From assembly GCA_021842465.1 (NCBI GenBank), contig JAKBZN010000002.1, forward strand, positions 1 through 64,000: DNA of 64,000 nucleotides, given 5' to 3'. This document shows positions 23,819 through 32,268 of the stretch, one piece after another; the first letter of the stretch is position 1, and each line of letters begins with the position of its first letter. The notes under the pieces were generated by a model. It had not been told where the DNA came from and ran no database searches. It saw only the letters and a program-made list of their open reading frames with translations. Origin of the DNA: Pseudomonadota bacterium (GTDB lineage Bacteria; Pseudomonadota; Gammaproteobacteria; Burkholderiales; Burkholderiaceae_F). The position numbers and the translations under genes were made by a program.

Positions 23819-25294
23819 TCAGGTGTCGGCGAACGAACCTCCGCCGCCGCGATGCGGCTGCAGCATCCGGAGGCGCGCCCGGATGCCGTTGCCGATGAAG
23901 ATCTGCGGCCGGGACGGAATTTCGTGCTCGCGGGTTTCGCGGACGGCGATTGCCTTGACCGCGGTGCGGAACGCATCCTCGAACGATCCGTCGCGGGCCA
24001 GCGCATCGGCGAAGAACGCGCGCCCGAAGTCGGTCCATTGCGCGCCGTCGCGGCAGCCGAACGAGGAGCGATCCGCCGCGGAGGCGGTGATCACCATGGT
24101 GTCCGGTGTTTCCAGGGGGGCGACGAAGGCGCCCGAGTAGCAGGCCGAAACGATGATCACGCGGTACCGGACGCCGGCCTCGTCGAGCATGCCGCGCAGC
24201 GTCTGGGGCGTGATGTCGTCGAACTGATACGGGGGCAGCGATACGACGAGACGGTGATCCGGGCTGCCGTGCGAGGTCAGGAACACTGCCAGGACGTCGC
24301 TGCCGAGATCCATCTTGTCGGCCATGGCGTCGATCGCACGCTCCAGCGAACTGGCTGTGGCGAATGGATGTTCATCCGGGTGCGCGCTGCTGTTGGCGAG
24401 CACGATGTCGTGGCCGGACGTATCGAACACGTTGGCCATGATCGCGTCGGCGGCCGTCGCTTCGCGGAGGAACACATCCTGCGTGCCGTCGCCGGCGAAG
24501 CTGATGGTGAAGAGCTGCGTCTGCCCAGCGTGCGCCGGCGTCACGGCGGCCAGCGCCTGGTCGAGCAGGTCGAACTGCGAATAGAGCGTCTGTTCGGACT
24601 GGGCATCGTCGGCCCGTACGGCGTTCGCGTCGGGCGGCGCATTCCACAGTTGCGCGCCGGGATCGATTGCCCACTGGGGTCCGAGCGTCAGGGCGAACGC
24701 CAGCGTGAACGCCCCCGCGCGGCGCCAGGGGGAAAACGACGCGGGCGGATGCCGCGCCGCCCCATCCGCAGGGTCGCCGGTCGCCGCGGTTGGCGTCGCC
24801 CCGGCGGATTCCGGAAGGCGCACGGCCGCCACCGCGTACGCCAGCGACAGCCAGATGAGCGGCGCCCAGGACAGGGTGTCGTATCGGTGATCGATCGCCG
24901 GAATGGCGTCCGCTGCCACCGCCAGCGCCGAGGCGGCGAGCGATTCGATGCAGGACAGCGCGAACGCCGCCGTTGCCAAGGGAAGGAACCCGCGCCGCGC
25001 GCTCAGCGGCCCGTCCGCCAGTCCGGCGATCCACCATGCCGCGACGAGGGCGGGCAGCGCCCAGAAGCTGACCGCCGGCAGGGCGAGCGGATCGAACTGA
25101 CCGGCCCCGGTGCCAACCGCATAGAAGTCGTAGGTCACGCCCAGCACCAGGTTCAACACGAACAGCCAGAGCAGTTGGGTGCCGCTTGCGCGCACCCGGT
25201 GCCATGCGCCGGGCAGGAAGAACCAGAAGGCGAAGCCGCTCAGCAGATTGCCGGCGAGTCCGCCGGCGAAATCCCGTTCGGGATCGGGCCTCAC
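23819..25294 (-). CDS. C13 (legumain-like) family peptidase with an N-terminal membrane domain
   Basis: The 491-residue protein has an N-terminal half with five or six hydrophobic segments (LLWLFVLNLVLGVTYDFY, ALPALVAAWWIAG and others). The C-terminal domain has the caspase-fold dyad of clan CD peptidases: His in VFLTSHGSPDHRLVVSLP and Cys in VIIVSACYSGAFVAPL, plus FGCRDGAQWTDFGRAFF. Bacterial C13 proteins of this form are annotated as putative membrane-bound cysteine proteases; substrates are unknown. Its GTG start lies 1 bp after the pth stop, so translation is coupled to pth. ychF follows on the other side. Confidence 0.85.
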   Translation of the reverse strand: MRPDPERDFAGGLAGNLLSGFAFWFFLPGAWHRVRASGTQLLWLFVLNLVLGVTYDFYAVGTGAGQFDPLALPAVSFWALPALVAAWWIAGLADGPLSARRGFLPLATAAFALSCIESLAASALAVAADAIPAIDHRYDTLSWAPLIWLSLAYAVAAVRLPESAGATPTAATGDPADGAARHPPASFSPWRRAGAFTLAFALTLGPQWAIDPGAQLWNAPPDANAVRADDAQSEQTLYSQFDLLDQALAAVTPAHAGQTQLFTISFAGDGTQDVFLREATAADAIMANVFDTSGHDIVLANSSAHPDEHPFATASSLERAIDAMADKMDLGSDVLAVFLTSHGSPDHRLVVSLPPYQFDDITPQTLRGMLDEAGVRYRVIIVSACYSGAFVAPLETPDTMVITASAADRSSFGCRDGAQWTDFGRAFFADALARDGSFEDAFRTAVKAIAVRETREHEIPSRPQIFIGNGIRARLRMLQPHRGGGGSFADT

Positions 25295-25295
25295 G

Positions 25296-25916
25296 TCAGC
25301 GCCCCGAGGATTTGCCGCCGGACGTTGGTGCGTCGGGGCGCAGGCGTAGCGCCGCCGCGTCGGATTTTCCGGCGACGATCGAATCGATCGCCGCCAATGC
25401 CCGGCCGATTCCGGCGTCGATCGCGGCCTGCTCTTCGCGCCGCGGCGGATGCAGCACGAAGTCGGCGACTTCCTGCGCCAGGCCCTGCGTGCGCGGGTGG
25501 CCGATGCCGATGCGCAGGCGCCAGAAATCGGGGGTGCCGATCCGGGCGCAGATGTCCTTCAAGCCGTTGTGTCCCGCGAGGCCGCCGCCCTTCTTGAGGC
25601 GTACGTCGCCCGGCGAGAGGTCCAGTTCGTCGTGCGCGACGAGGATCTCTGCGGGGGTGATGCGGTAGAAGCCCGCCACGGCCTGGACGGCCTGTCCCGA
25701 CAGGTTCATGTACGTCGACGGCTTGAGCAGCCATATCTCCCGCCCTTCGACCGATGCGCGCGCGACGTCGCCGAAGAACTTTTTTTCGGAACGAAACGAC
25801 GCCCGCGTGCCCGCAGCCAATTCGTCGACGAACCAGAATCCGGCGTTGTGACGGGTACGCTCGTATTCGGCCCCCACATTGCCGAGGCCGACGATCAGGC
25901 GGATGCCTTGGGTCAT
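25296..25916 (-). CDS. pth: Peptidyl-tRNA hydrolase
   Basis: Pth recycles tRNA from peptidyl-tRNA dropped during translation. The 206-residue protein starts [20 protein letters not shown] and has the catalytic histidine in [13 protein letters not shown], the [15 protein letters not shown] motif, [18 protein letters not shown], and GHNGLKDI. The usual glycine-pair G-N-P-G is here G-N-V-G. An in-frame extension upstream is unconserved. rplY lies upstream (108 bp, with a strong hairpin between), an arrangement shared widely with proteobacteria. Confidence 0.96.
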   Translation of the reverse strand: MTQGIRLIVGLGNVGAEYERTRHNAGFWFVDELAAGTRASFRSEKKFFGDVARASVEGREIWLLKPSTYMNLSGQAVQAVAGFYRITPAEILVAHDELDLSPGDVRLKKGGGLAGHNGLKDICARIGTPDFWRLRIGIGHPRTQGLAQEVADFVLHPPRREEQAAIDAGIGRALAAIDSIVAGKSDAAALRLRPDAPTSGGKSSGR

Positions 25917-25976
25917 TGCGATATCACTGAAACGCAACGGGGATGCGCCCCCGCGGGATGGCTGCACAGCCAGACT

Positions 25977-26001
25977 CCCCCGCTCCTTGACGGAGCGGGG
26001 G
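25977..26001 (-). terminator. Strong GC hairpin between rplY and pth
   Basis: CCCCCGCTCC (25977-25986), loop TTGAC, GGAGCGGGGG (25992-26001): a perfect 10-bp stem located 24 bp after the rplY stop in transcription direction. No U-tract follows, so it may be a weak terminator, an mRNA-stabilising stem or a Rho-associated pause rather than a classical intrinsic terminator. Confidence 0.45.
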
Positions 26002-26024
26002 GAGCGAACCGCTTCCGCGCTTCC

Positions 26025-26681
26025 TTACTTCTTCTTGGCCGGCGCCGCGGCTGGCGCCTTCGCGCCACCCTTGGCCGGGGCGGCCGCCCCGGCATCCGCC
26101 GCCGGCGCCTCTTCCTGCGCACCCGCGGGCACGGTCACCGTGACGAGCACCGGATCTTCCTTGCCGCGCCGCACGAGCGACACGCCTTCCGGCAGCTTGA
26201 TGTCCGATGCGTGGATGGTCTGCTGGGCCGTCAGGCCGGACAGGTCGACCTCGATGAATTCGGGCAGATGGCGCGGCAGGCAGGAGATGTCGACCTCGGA
26301 GGCGACATGGCCGACGATCGCTGCGGAGACTTTCACCGCCGGCGAATTCTCGGTGCCGACGAAGTGCAGCGGCACGCGCATGTGGATCGGCTGATCTTCG
26401 GCGACGCGCTGGAAGTCGATGTGCAGCACGCTGGGCTTGTAGGCGTGCATCTGGAAGTCGCGCAGCAGGACGCGCTCGCTCTGGCCGTCGAGTTCCATTT
26501 CCAGGATCGAGGAGTGGAACTTCTCGCGCCGCAGGGCGTGGAACAGCGGGTTGTGGGCGATCTCGATGCTCACCGGCTCCTTGCCGGCCCCGTACAGGAT
26601 GCCCGGAACTTTGTCCTGGCGGCGCAGGCGGCGGCTCGCACCAGTGCCTTGCGCGGTTCGTTTGCTGGCGATGACTTTCAT
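26025..26681 (-). CDS. rplY: 50S ribosomal protein L25 (general stress protein Ctc type)
   Basis: The long Ctc form of bL25 binds 5S rRNA. The 218-residue protein starts MKVIASKRTAQGTGASRRLR and has the L25 N-domain (VPGILYGAGKEPVSIEI, then VLLRDFQMHAYKPSVLHIDFQRV). The Ctc beta domain follows (CLPRHLPEFIEVDLSGL, IHASDIKLPEGV). It ends in a low-complexity Ala/Pro/Lys tail common in betaproteobacteria. The ATG at 26679-26681 is chosen because it starts the conserved domain. It lies between prs and pth as usual. Confidence 0.97.
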   Translation of the reverse strand: MKVIASKRTAQGTGASRRLRRQDKVPGILYGAGKEPVSIEIAHNPLFHALRREKFHSSILEMELDGQSERVLLRDFQMHAYKPSVLHIDFQRVAEDQPIHMRVPLHFVGTENSPAVKVSAAIVGHVASEVDISCLPRHLPEFIEVDLSGLTAQQTIHASDIKLPEGVSLVRRGKEDPVLVTVTVPAGAQEEAPAADAGAAAPAKGGAKAPAAAPAKKK

Positions 26682-26756
26682 TTCATACTCCGTTGGTTTG
26701 CGATACCCCTTTGGGTCGGGCATTTCCGCGGATGCGGAGCATTGCCCGGTGTCGTC

Positions 26757-26788
26757 GGTCCGCGGGCCGCGACCAGCCGCGGCGGACC
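26757..26788 (-). terminator. GC-rich hairpin after prs
   Basis: GGTCCGC (26757-26763) can pair with GCGGACC (26782-26788), with further GC pairing inside. It lies 9-40 bp after the prs stop and before rplY, without a U-tract. It could attenuate read-through from prs into rplY. This call rests on base pairing only. Confidence 0.3.
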
Positions 26789-26796
26789 GGCCGCAC

Positions 26797-27756
26797 TCAC
26801 TCGATGAACAGGGAACTCACCGAGTCTCCGCGCGCGATGCGCGAAATCGTCTCCCCCAGCAGCGCCGCACAGGAAAGCTGCCGGATCTTCGGGCAGCTTG
26901 CCGCCGCTTCGCTCAGGGGAATCGAATCGGTGACGACGATTTCGTCGAGCACCGAGTCCATGATCCGGTCCACCGCCTTGCCGGACAGCACCGGATGGGT
27001 GCAGTAGGCGCTCACGCGCACCGCGCCGCGCTCCCGCAACGCGGTGGCGGCGTGGCACAGCGTGTTGGCGGTGTCCACCATGTCGTCCATGATCACGCAG
27101 CTGCGACCGTTCACGTCGCCGATGATGTTCATCACCTCGGCAACGTTGGCGCGCGGGCGGCGCTTGTCGATGATTGCCAGATCGGCGTCGAGGCGCTTGG
27201 CCAGCGCGCGCGCGCGCACCACGCCGCCGATGTCCGGCGACACGACGACGAGGCCGGCCGGATTGCGCTTCCAGACGTCGCCCAGCAGGATGGGGCTTGC
27301 GTAGATGTTGTCGACCGGGATGTCGAAGAAGCCCTGGATCTGGTCGGAATGGAGATCCATCACCAGCACCCGGTTCACCCCGGCGATCTGCAGCAGGTTG
27401 GCCACCACCTTGGCGCTGATGGCGACCCGTGCGGAACGTGGACGCCGGTCCTGGCGCGCATATCCGAAGTAGGGAATCGCCGCCGTGATCCGGCCGGCCG
27501 ACGCGCGCTTGAGCGCATCGACCATGATGACCAGTTCCATGAGGTTGTCGTTGGTCGGCGCGCAGGTCGACTGGAGCACGAAGACGTCCTTGCCGCGGAC
27601 GTTCTCGTTGATCTCGACGAAGATCTCGCCATCGGAAAAGCGCGATACGGACGCGCGTCCCAGCGGGATGTTGAGATGCTGGACGACGGCGTGCGCGAGT
27701 TTCGGGTTGGCGTTACCCGAAAACACCATCAAATTATCCGGCACTAGTGCGGACAT
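26797..27756 (-). CDS. prs: Ribose-phosphate pyrophosphokinase
   Basis: Prs makes PRPP from ribose 5-phosphate and ATP, feeding nucleotide, histidine and tryptophan synthesis. The 319-residue class I enzyme has [35 protein letters not shown], the flexible loop region [20 protein letters not shown], the [19 protein letters not shown] motif and the PRPP-binding [18 protein letters not shown]. The start is clear. The tRNA-Gln gene lies about 110 bp upstream on the same strand, the arrangement seen in many betaproteobacteria. Confidence 0.98.
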   Translation of the reverse strand: MSALVPDNLMVFSGNANPKLAHAVVQHLNIPLGRASVSRFSDGEIFVEINENVRGKDVFVLQSTCAPTNDNLMELVIMVDALKRASAGRITAAIPYFGYARQDRRPRSARVAISAKVVANLLQIAGVNRVLVMDLHSDQIQGFFDIPVDNIYASPILLGDVWKRNPAGLVVVSPDIGGVVRARALAKRLDADLAIIDKRRPRANVAEVMNIIGDVNGRSCVIMDDMVDTANTLCHAATALRERGAVRVSAYCTHPVLSGKAVDRIMDSVLDEIVVTDSIPLSEAAASCPKIRQLSCAALLGETISRIARGDSVSSLFIE

Positions 27757-27867
27757 ACGAGGCAGTCTTTCTCAACCGGAAGCACACGCAGGGCGGCCGC
27801 GGGGGGTGCGCGAAGGGGGTCGCAGACCGCCTTCGGAGCGGGTCCGCAGGTACCTCGCAAGTGCTGT

Positions 27868-27944
27868 TGGCTGGGGAGGAAGGATTCGAACCCTCGTATG
27901 GCGGAATCAAAATCCGCTGCCTTAACCAACTTGGCGACTCCCCA
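27868..27944 (-). tRNA. tRNA-Gln (anticodon UUG)
   Basis: Read on the minus strand the 77-nt gene starts TGGGGAGTCGCCAAG and ends CTCCCCAGCCA, so the acceptor stem pairs TGGGGAG with CTCCCCA and CCA is encoded. The anticodon arm is GCGGATTTTGATTCCGC with anticodon TTG (27908-27910 on the complement). The T arm contains GGTTCGAATCC. It sits between ispE and prs as in related genomes. No integrated element or duplicated 3' end is seen next to it. Confidence 0.96.
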
Positions 27945-27974
27945 GCACGAAACCGAAACCGCAAAACCGGTACG

Positions 27975-28865
27975 CTACCAATCCGCCAGCGCGAACTCCG
28001 GCAAGCCAGGCACCGCCCAGACGGACCATTGCTGCCCGGGTGGAACCGCGTCCCGCAACGAGCCGGCGACCCGCTGCGCTGCATCCAGGCTTCGGAACAC
28101 GCCAAAACACGCGGATCCCGAGCCGCTCATGCGGGCCGGACCATGCCGTTCCAGCGCCTCCAGCGCATCGTTCACCGGCGGAACGCTCTGCCGCACCACC
28201 GCTTCGAGATCGTTCGATCCGAAGAGGTCGGCCGCAGGGTCGGAAAGCGCCGCGGAAAAGCCCGACATTGTCGTCCGTTTGTGATCCCGTGTCAATTTCG
28301 GATCGGAAAACACCCCTGCCGTGGCGACCGGAACGCCCGGAAACACAATGACATACGCGACCTCGGGTGCCGGAACCGGAACGCACCGTTCCCCGATTCC
28401 TTCGACGAACGCCGCACCGCGGCCGAGGAAGAACGGCACGTCCGCCCCCAGGCCGAGCGCCAGCGCCGCCAGTGCGTCGCGGCTCCGTCCCAGGCCCCAC
28501 AGGCGGTTGAGCGCGATCAGCGTGGTTGCCGCGTCTGACGATCCGCCGCCCAGCCCGGCGCCGACGGGAATGCGTTTCTCCACCCGGATCTCGACCCCGG
28601 GGCGCTTGTCGCCGGGCAGGGTCGCCTGCAGCGCGCGCGCCGCCCGCACCGCGAGATCCCGGTCCTCCGGACCCGTCAGGTCGCCGCCGCGCACGACCTG
28701 TCCGTCGCCGCGCCATTCGAAATCGAGGGTGTCGCAGAGATCCACCGGCACGAACACCGATTGCAGTTCGTGGTACCCGTCGTCCCGCCGCCCGACGACG
28801 TGCAGGAAGAGATTCAGCTTGGCGGGCGCGGGCAGGCCCAAAAACCGACGCGGCAAATCCATCAT
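27975..28865 (-). CDS. ispE: 4-diphosphocytidyl-2-C-methyl-D-erythritol kinase
   Basis: IspE is the GHMP kinase of the MEP isoprenoid pathway. The 296-residue protein has APAKLNLFLHVVGRRDDGYHEL near the start, the ATP-binding PVGAGLGGGSSDAATTLIAL, and the C-terminal MSGSGSACFGVF. It may start at the ATG at 28865 or the next codon; the first lies 1 bp after the lolB stop, implying coupling. The order lolB-ispE-tRNA-prs is conserved in beta- and gammaproteobacteria. Confidence 0.96.
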   Translation of the reverse strand: MMDLPRRFLGLPAPAKLNLFLHVVGRRDDGYHELQSVFVPVDLCDTLDFEWRGDGQVVRGGDLTGPEDRDLAVRAARALQATLPGDKRPGVEIRVEKRIPVGAGLGGGSSDAATTLIALNRLWGLGRSRDALAALALGLGADVPFFLGRGAAFVEGIGERCVPVPAPEVAYVIVFPGVPVATAGVFSDPKLTRDHKRTTMSGFSAALSDPAADLFGSNDLEAVVRQSVPPVNDALEALERHGPARMSGSGSACFGVFRSLDAAQRVAGSLRDAVPPGQQWSVWAVPGLPEFALADW

Positions 28866-28866
28866 T

Positions 28867-29433
28867 TCACGATCCCGTTTGATCCAGTACCACCCGAAGG
28901 CCCACCTGCGGCATGCCATCCTGCGCCGGCCGGTTCATCCGCAGCCGCCGGCGCGCGCCGAAATCCACCGTGACGACCCATCCGTCCTGCTCGAACCGCC
29001 GGGTGAACCCGTCCGCGGCGAGCGCCCGGAACGGCCGCCCCGGCGACGGGCGGCCCTGCACCCAGTCTGGCAGCCCGGCCACCGGCAGCGACCAGCCCAG
29101 CACGCGGCGGGACAGGGATTGGGCGTCCGGCCCGCGCTCGATCCGCACCGTGCCGCCCTCGGGCACGAGCACTTGCGCGCCGCCGCGTTCGGTTTCGATG
29201 CGCGCCAGCGTGGCGCCCAAGGGGGAGACGAGGTCCAGCGTCAGTGCCTGCTTGCCGACCAGTAGCGAAAACCGGCCTGTCCAGGCCTTTTGCTGCTGGA
29301 CTCCGGTCACGGCCAGCGCGAAGCGTCCTTCGTAGTCGCGCTGCGCCGCCGGCGGTGGCGGCAGGGTTGCGCACGCCGCGAGCAGCAATGCCGCGGCGGC
29401 AGCCGAACTTCTCGACCGCAACGATCCGGGCAT
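28867..29433 (-). CDS. lolB: Outer-membrane lipoprotein LolB
   Basis: LolB accepts lipoproteins from LolA and inserts them into the outer membrane. The 188-residue protein has a lipoprotein signal (SAAAAALLLAACATLPPPP, lipobox LLAAC). The LolB fold follows, with YEGRFALAVTGVQQQKAWTG, LVSPLGATLARIE, LGWSLPVAGLPDWVQGRP and RFEQDGWVVTVDF. The start ATG (29431-29433) overlaps the stop of the TPR gene by one base (TGATG), so the two are coupled. An upstream in-frame extension is not protein-like. Confidence 0.94.
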   Translation of the reverse strand: MPGSLRSRSSAAAAALLLAACATLPPPPAAQRDYEGRFALAVTGVQQQKAWTGRFSLLVGKQALTLDLVSPLGATLARIETERGGAQVLVPEGGTVRIERGPDAQSLSRRVLGWSLPVAGLPDWVQGRPSPGRPFRALAADGFTRRFEQDGWVVTVDFGARRRLRMNRPAQDGMPQVGLRVVLDQTGS

Positions 29434-31352
29434 CAAGGCTTGATGTGCAGCCGCCGCAGGGTTTCCTGCAGCGTATCGCTGTCGCTTTCGGTGTTGCGGC
29501 GCTGCGCCTGCAGGAGCAGCGCGCGCGCCCCTTGGTGGTCGCCCAGCGTCCACAGCACTTCCCCGAGATGCGCGGCGACGTCCGGATCCTCTTTGAGGCG
29601 GTAGGCCCGCAGCAAGGTCTGCCGCGCCGCTTGCAGATTCCCCTGGCGGAACTGCAGCCAGCCCTTGGAGTCGACGATGAACCCGTCGTCCGGGGCCAGC
29701 GCGAGCGCACGGTCGATCAGCCTGGCGGCTTCGTGCAGGCGGATGTTCCGGTCCGCGAACGTGTAGCCGAGGGCGTTGTAGGCATGCGCGTAATCCGGGT
29801 GCAGGGTCATGAGACGGCGCAGGAGTTTCTCCATCACGTCCACCCGGTTGATCTGTTCGGCGGCCATGGCGGCGCCGTACAACAGGTCGGGATCGCCCGG
29901 GTACCGCTTCAGAGCACGCCGCAACAGCCGGTAGGCTTCCTGATCGTGATGCCCGTCGCGCAGCAACTCCGCCTGGGCGAGGAGGTGCTGCACCTGATCC
30001 GCGGGAGTGGGCGCCGAGACCGCGTCCAGCTTGCGGGTCGCTTCGGCGATGCGCCCCATCCGTCCCAGGACGAGCGCTTCGCTCACCGATGCGACGGCGC
30101 GCTGTTTCGCGCCCCGCACCTTGCGCAGCCAGGAGATGGCCTCGCCATATCGCCGTTCGCCTTCGGCAACCTGGGACATGTCGGTGTACAGGAGATCCTC
30201 GTTGTGTCCCAGCTCGGAGGGGCCGGCCGCGGCGAGATACCGGCGGAAATATTCCCGCGCCGCCCCGTAGCGCTCCGCTTCGAGCGCCAGCGCGCCCAGC
30301 GCGAACAGGGGTTCCGGGTTCTGCGGATCCATGTGCGCCAGTTCCTGGAACTGCGCACGCGCCTCCTCCAACCGTCCTTCTCCCAGCAGCAGGCGCGCAT
30401 AGGCCTCGCGGACCCGCGCGGATTCCGGATGCTTCACGAGGAAGCCGGACAGCGTGGCAATCGCCTGGCTGCGGCCGTCGTCGGCGCCGTCGGGCCGCCG
30501 GTTGTCGTCGGGCGACGTGCCGCCGCCATTGAGCCAGATCTGCGCGACCAGGATCGTTGCCAGGGCCGAGTCCGGTCGCAGGGCGAGCGCCGCCTGGGCG
30601 TGTTCCAGGGTCGCGGCGCGGTCGCCCGCGGCACGTGCGGCGCGCGCGGCGATGACTTGGGTCGGGAAACCCCGGATCGGGTCATGGTAATACGGTTGCG
30701 CGAGTCCATCGAGCAGGGCAAACCCGCGTTTGCGCTCCGGCGCATGTGCCAGTACGGTCTGCAACTGATCCAGGAACGCGACCGGATCGGGAGTCTGGGC
30801 GAGGTCCTGTTCCAGGTACGGCCGCACGGTCCGGTACCGTCCGTTGGCCAGCAGCAGGGACACATACGCCTGGAGTGCCCCAGGGTCGCGCGGCGCGACG
30901 GTATGCCACAAGGCCGCGCCCTGCAGGGCGCGGCCCGCATCCCGCGCATCGATTGCGATTTCCGTCGCCCGCCGCGCGAGCCGGGGATCGTGAGTGTCCC
31001 GTGCCGACTTCATCATCGCCGCGAATGCCGCTTCCGGTTCGCCCCGCTGTGCGGCAATTTCCGCAAAGATCAGCCGGTACAGCAAACCGCTGGTCAGGGC
31101 GACGTTCGGCGGGGCGCCGGGCGCGGTCGTCGCCGGCACCGACGTCGATCGTTTGGCGTAATGCGGCATGCCGGAGTCCGGCGCGAACGGCTGGTGCGAG
31201 ACGGAATGCGTCGTCGCGCAGCCCCCCAGAATCAGCGAAGCGGAAAGCAGTGCCACGGTACCGGACGCCAATTTGCCGGAACGCCGGGAGGGGTTGCGCG
31301 GAACAGGGAGCATTTCGAGGCCGGGAGGTTGGGAATTGCGATTGGACCTCAT
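29433..31352 (-). CDS. TPR-repeat outer-membrane lipoprotein
   Basis: A 639-residue protein with a lipoprotein signal (LLSASLILGGCATTH, lipid on the Cys) and about ten tetratricopeptide repeats, for example NEDLLYTDMSQVAEGERRYGEA, HAYNALGYTFADRNIRLHEA and DSKGWLQFRQGNLQAARQ. This family precedes lolB in many betaproteobacteria and is thought to be an envelope scaffold; its exact role is unknown. The ATG at 31350-31352 has AAAGGGA 6 nt upstream, which supports this start over the ATG at 31313. The divergent mutM start is only 27 bp away. Confidence 0.88.
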   Translation of the reverse strand: MRSNRNSQPPGLEMLPVPRNPSRRSGKLASGTVALLSASLILGGCATTHSVSHQPFAPDSGMPHYAKRSTSVPATTAPGAPPNVALTSGLLYRLIFAEIAAQRGEPEAAFAAMMKSARDTHDPRLARRATEIAIDARDAGRALQGAALWHTVAPRDPGALQAYVSLLLANGRYRTVRPYLEQDLAQTPDPVAFLDQLQTVLAHAPERKRGFALLDGLAQPYYHDPIRGFPTQVIAARAARAAGDRAATLEHAQAALALRPDSALATILVAQIWLNGGGTSPDDNRRPDGADDGRSQAIATLSGFLVKHPESARVREAYARLLLGEGRLEEARAQFQELAHMDPQNPEPLFALGALALEAERYGAAREYFRRYLAAAGPSELGHNEDLLYTDMSQVAEGERRYGEAISWLRKVRGAKQRAVASVSEALVLGRMGRIAEATRKLDAVSAPTPADQVQHLLAQAELLRDGHHDQEAYRLLRRALKRYPGDPDLLYGAAMAAEQINRVDVMEKLLRRLMTLHPDYAHAYNALGYTFADRNIRLHEAARLIDRALALAPDDGFIVDSKGWLQFRQGNLQAARQTLLRAYRLKEDPDVAAHLGEVLWTLGDHQGARALLLQAQRRNTESDSDTLQETLRRLHIKP

Positions 31353-31357
31353 AATAT
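31329..31357 (+). promoter_or_regulatory. Possible mutM promoter inside the start of the TPR gene
   Basis: TTGGGA (31329-31334), 17-nt spacer, TAATAT (31352-31357): four of six consensus bases in each box, ending 22 nt before the mutM GTG. It overlaps the start codon of the divergent TPR gene. Weak prediction. Confidence 0.28.
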
Positions 31358-31379
31358 CCCTTTGGGTTCAGGATCCGCC

Positions 31380-32210
31380 GTGCCGGAATTGCCAGAGGTC
31401 GAAGTCACAGCGCGGGAATTGGCGCGGCGGTTCACGGGAAGCCGCGTGCGTGCGCTGCGCGTCTTCCATCGCGGCTTCCGGTTGCCGGTCTCGGCGGCAC
31501 TGCCCGCGGCCGTATTGGGGCAGCCGGTCGAAGGGGTCGGGCGGCGGGGGAAATACCTGCTTTGGCACTTTCCGAACGGGGTGCTCCTGTCCCACCTCGG
31601 CATGTCCGGCGCGTGGCGGATCCACGAGCCGGGATCGGCTCCGCCGCGCCGCGCCCACGATCACGTGGAAATCGAATGCGCCGACGCGCTGGCCCGCTTG
31701 AATGATCCGCGGCGCTTCGGCGTCGTGCTCTGGCATCCCGCCACGGGGGGCGACGTGGCCGCTCACCCCCTGCTGGCCACCTTGGGCATCGAACCGTTCG
31801 ATCCGCGCTTCGACGCCGACTGGCTGGTCGAGCACACCCGGAACCAGCGCAGCGCGATCAAGTCGGTCCTGCTCGCCGGCCGCGTCGTCGTCGGGGTCGG
31901 GAACATCTACGCGTCCGAAACCTTGTTCGAGGCCGGGATCCACCCGGCAACGGCGGCCGGGCGCATATCGCGGCGGCGATACATCCGGCTTGCCGATGCC
32001 GTGCGGCAGGTGCTCGCCCAGGCCATCGCCGCCGGCGGATCGACCTTGCGGGACTTTTCCGGCGCCGACGGAGCCCAGGGGCACTATACGAACGCGGCGC
32101 GCGTGTACGGCCGCGCCGGCCAGCCCTGCCTGCGTTGCGGGACGCCGATCCGGCGAATCGTACAGGCACAGCGGGCAACGTACTTCTGTCCGGCGTGTCA
32201 GAAATCCTGA
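31380..32210 (+). CDS. mutM: Formamidopyrimidine-DNA glycosylase
   Basis: MutM excises 8-oxoguanine and formamidopyrimidines. The mature N-terminus PELPEVEVTARELARR carries the catalytic Pro (residue 2) and Glu3. Other hallmarks are the LSHLGMSGAWRI motif, RFGVVLWHP, the helix-two-turn-helix VVVGVGNIYASETLFEAGI, and the C-terminal zinc finger (CLRCGTPIRR, CPACQ). The start is a GTG at 31380-31382 with AGGA upstream. At 276 residues it is full length. It begins a plus-strand run with the dynamin-like gene and mutY; MutM and MutY are partners in the GO repair system. Confidence 0.97.
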   Translation: MPELPEVEVTARELARRFTGSRVRALRVFHRGFRLPVSAALPAAVLGQPVEGVGRRGKYLLWHFPNGVLLSHLGMSGAWRIHEPGSAPPRRAHDHVEIECADALARLNDPRRFGVVLWHPATGGDVAAHPLLATLGIEPFDPRFDADWLVEHTRNQRSAIKSVLLAGRVVVGVGNIYASETLFEAGIHPATAAGRISRRRYIRLADAVRQVLAQAIAAGGSTLRDFSGADGAQGHYTNAARVYGRAGQPCLRCGTPIRRIVQAQRATYFCPACQKS

Positions 32211-32268
32211 AAGGGTGCTAGTGTCCGGGGCGTCGTCCCGCACTGGGAACCCGCCCCGTTTCTCGAGC

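Noticed and set aside
27868-27944. tRNA-Gln as an integration site
   Set aside because: No integrase, duplicated tRNA 3' end or foreign genes flank it; prs and ispE adjacency is ancestral.
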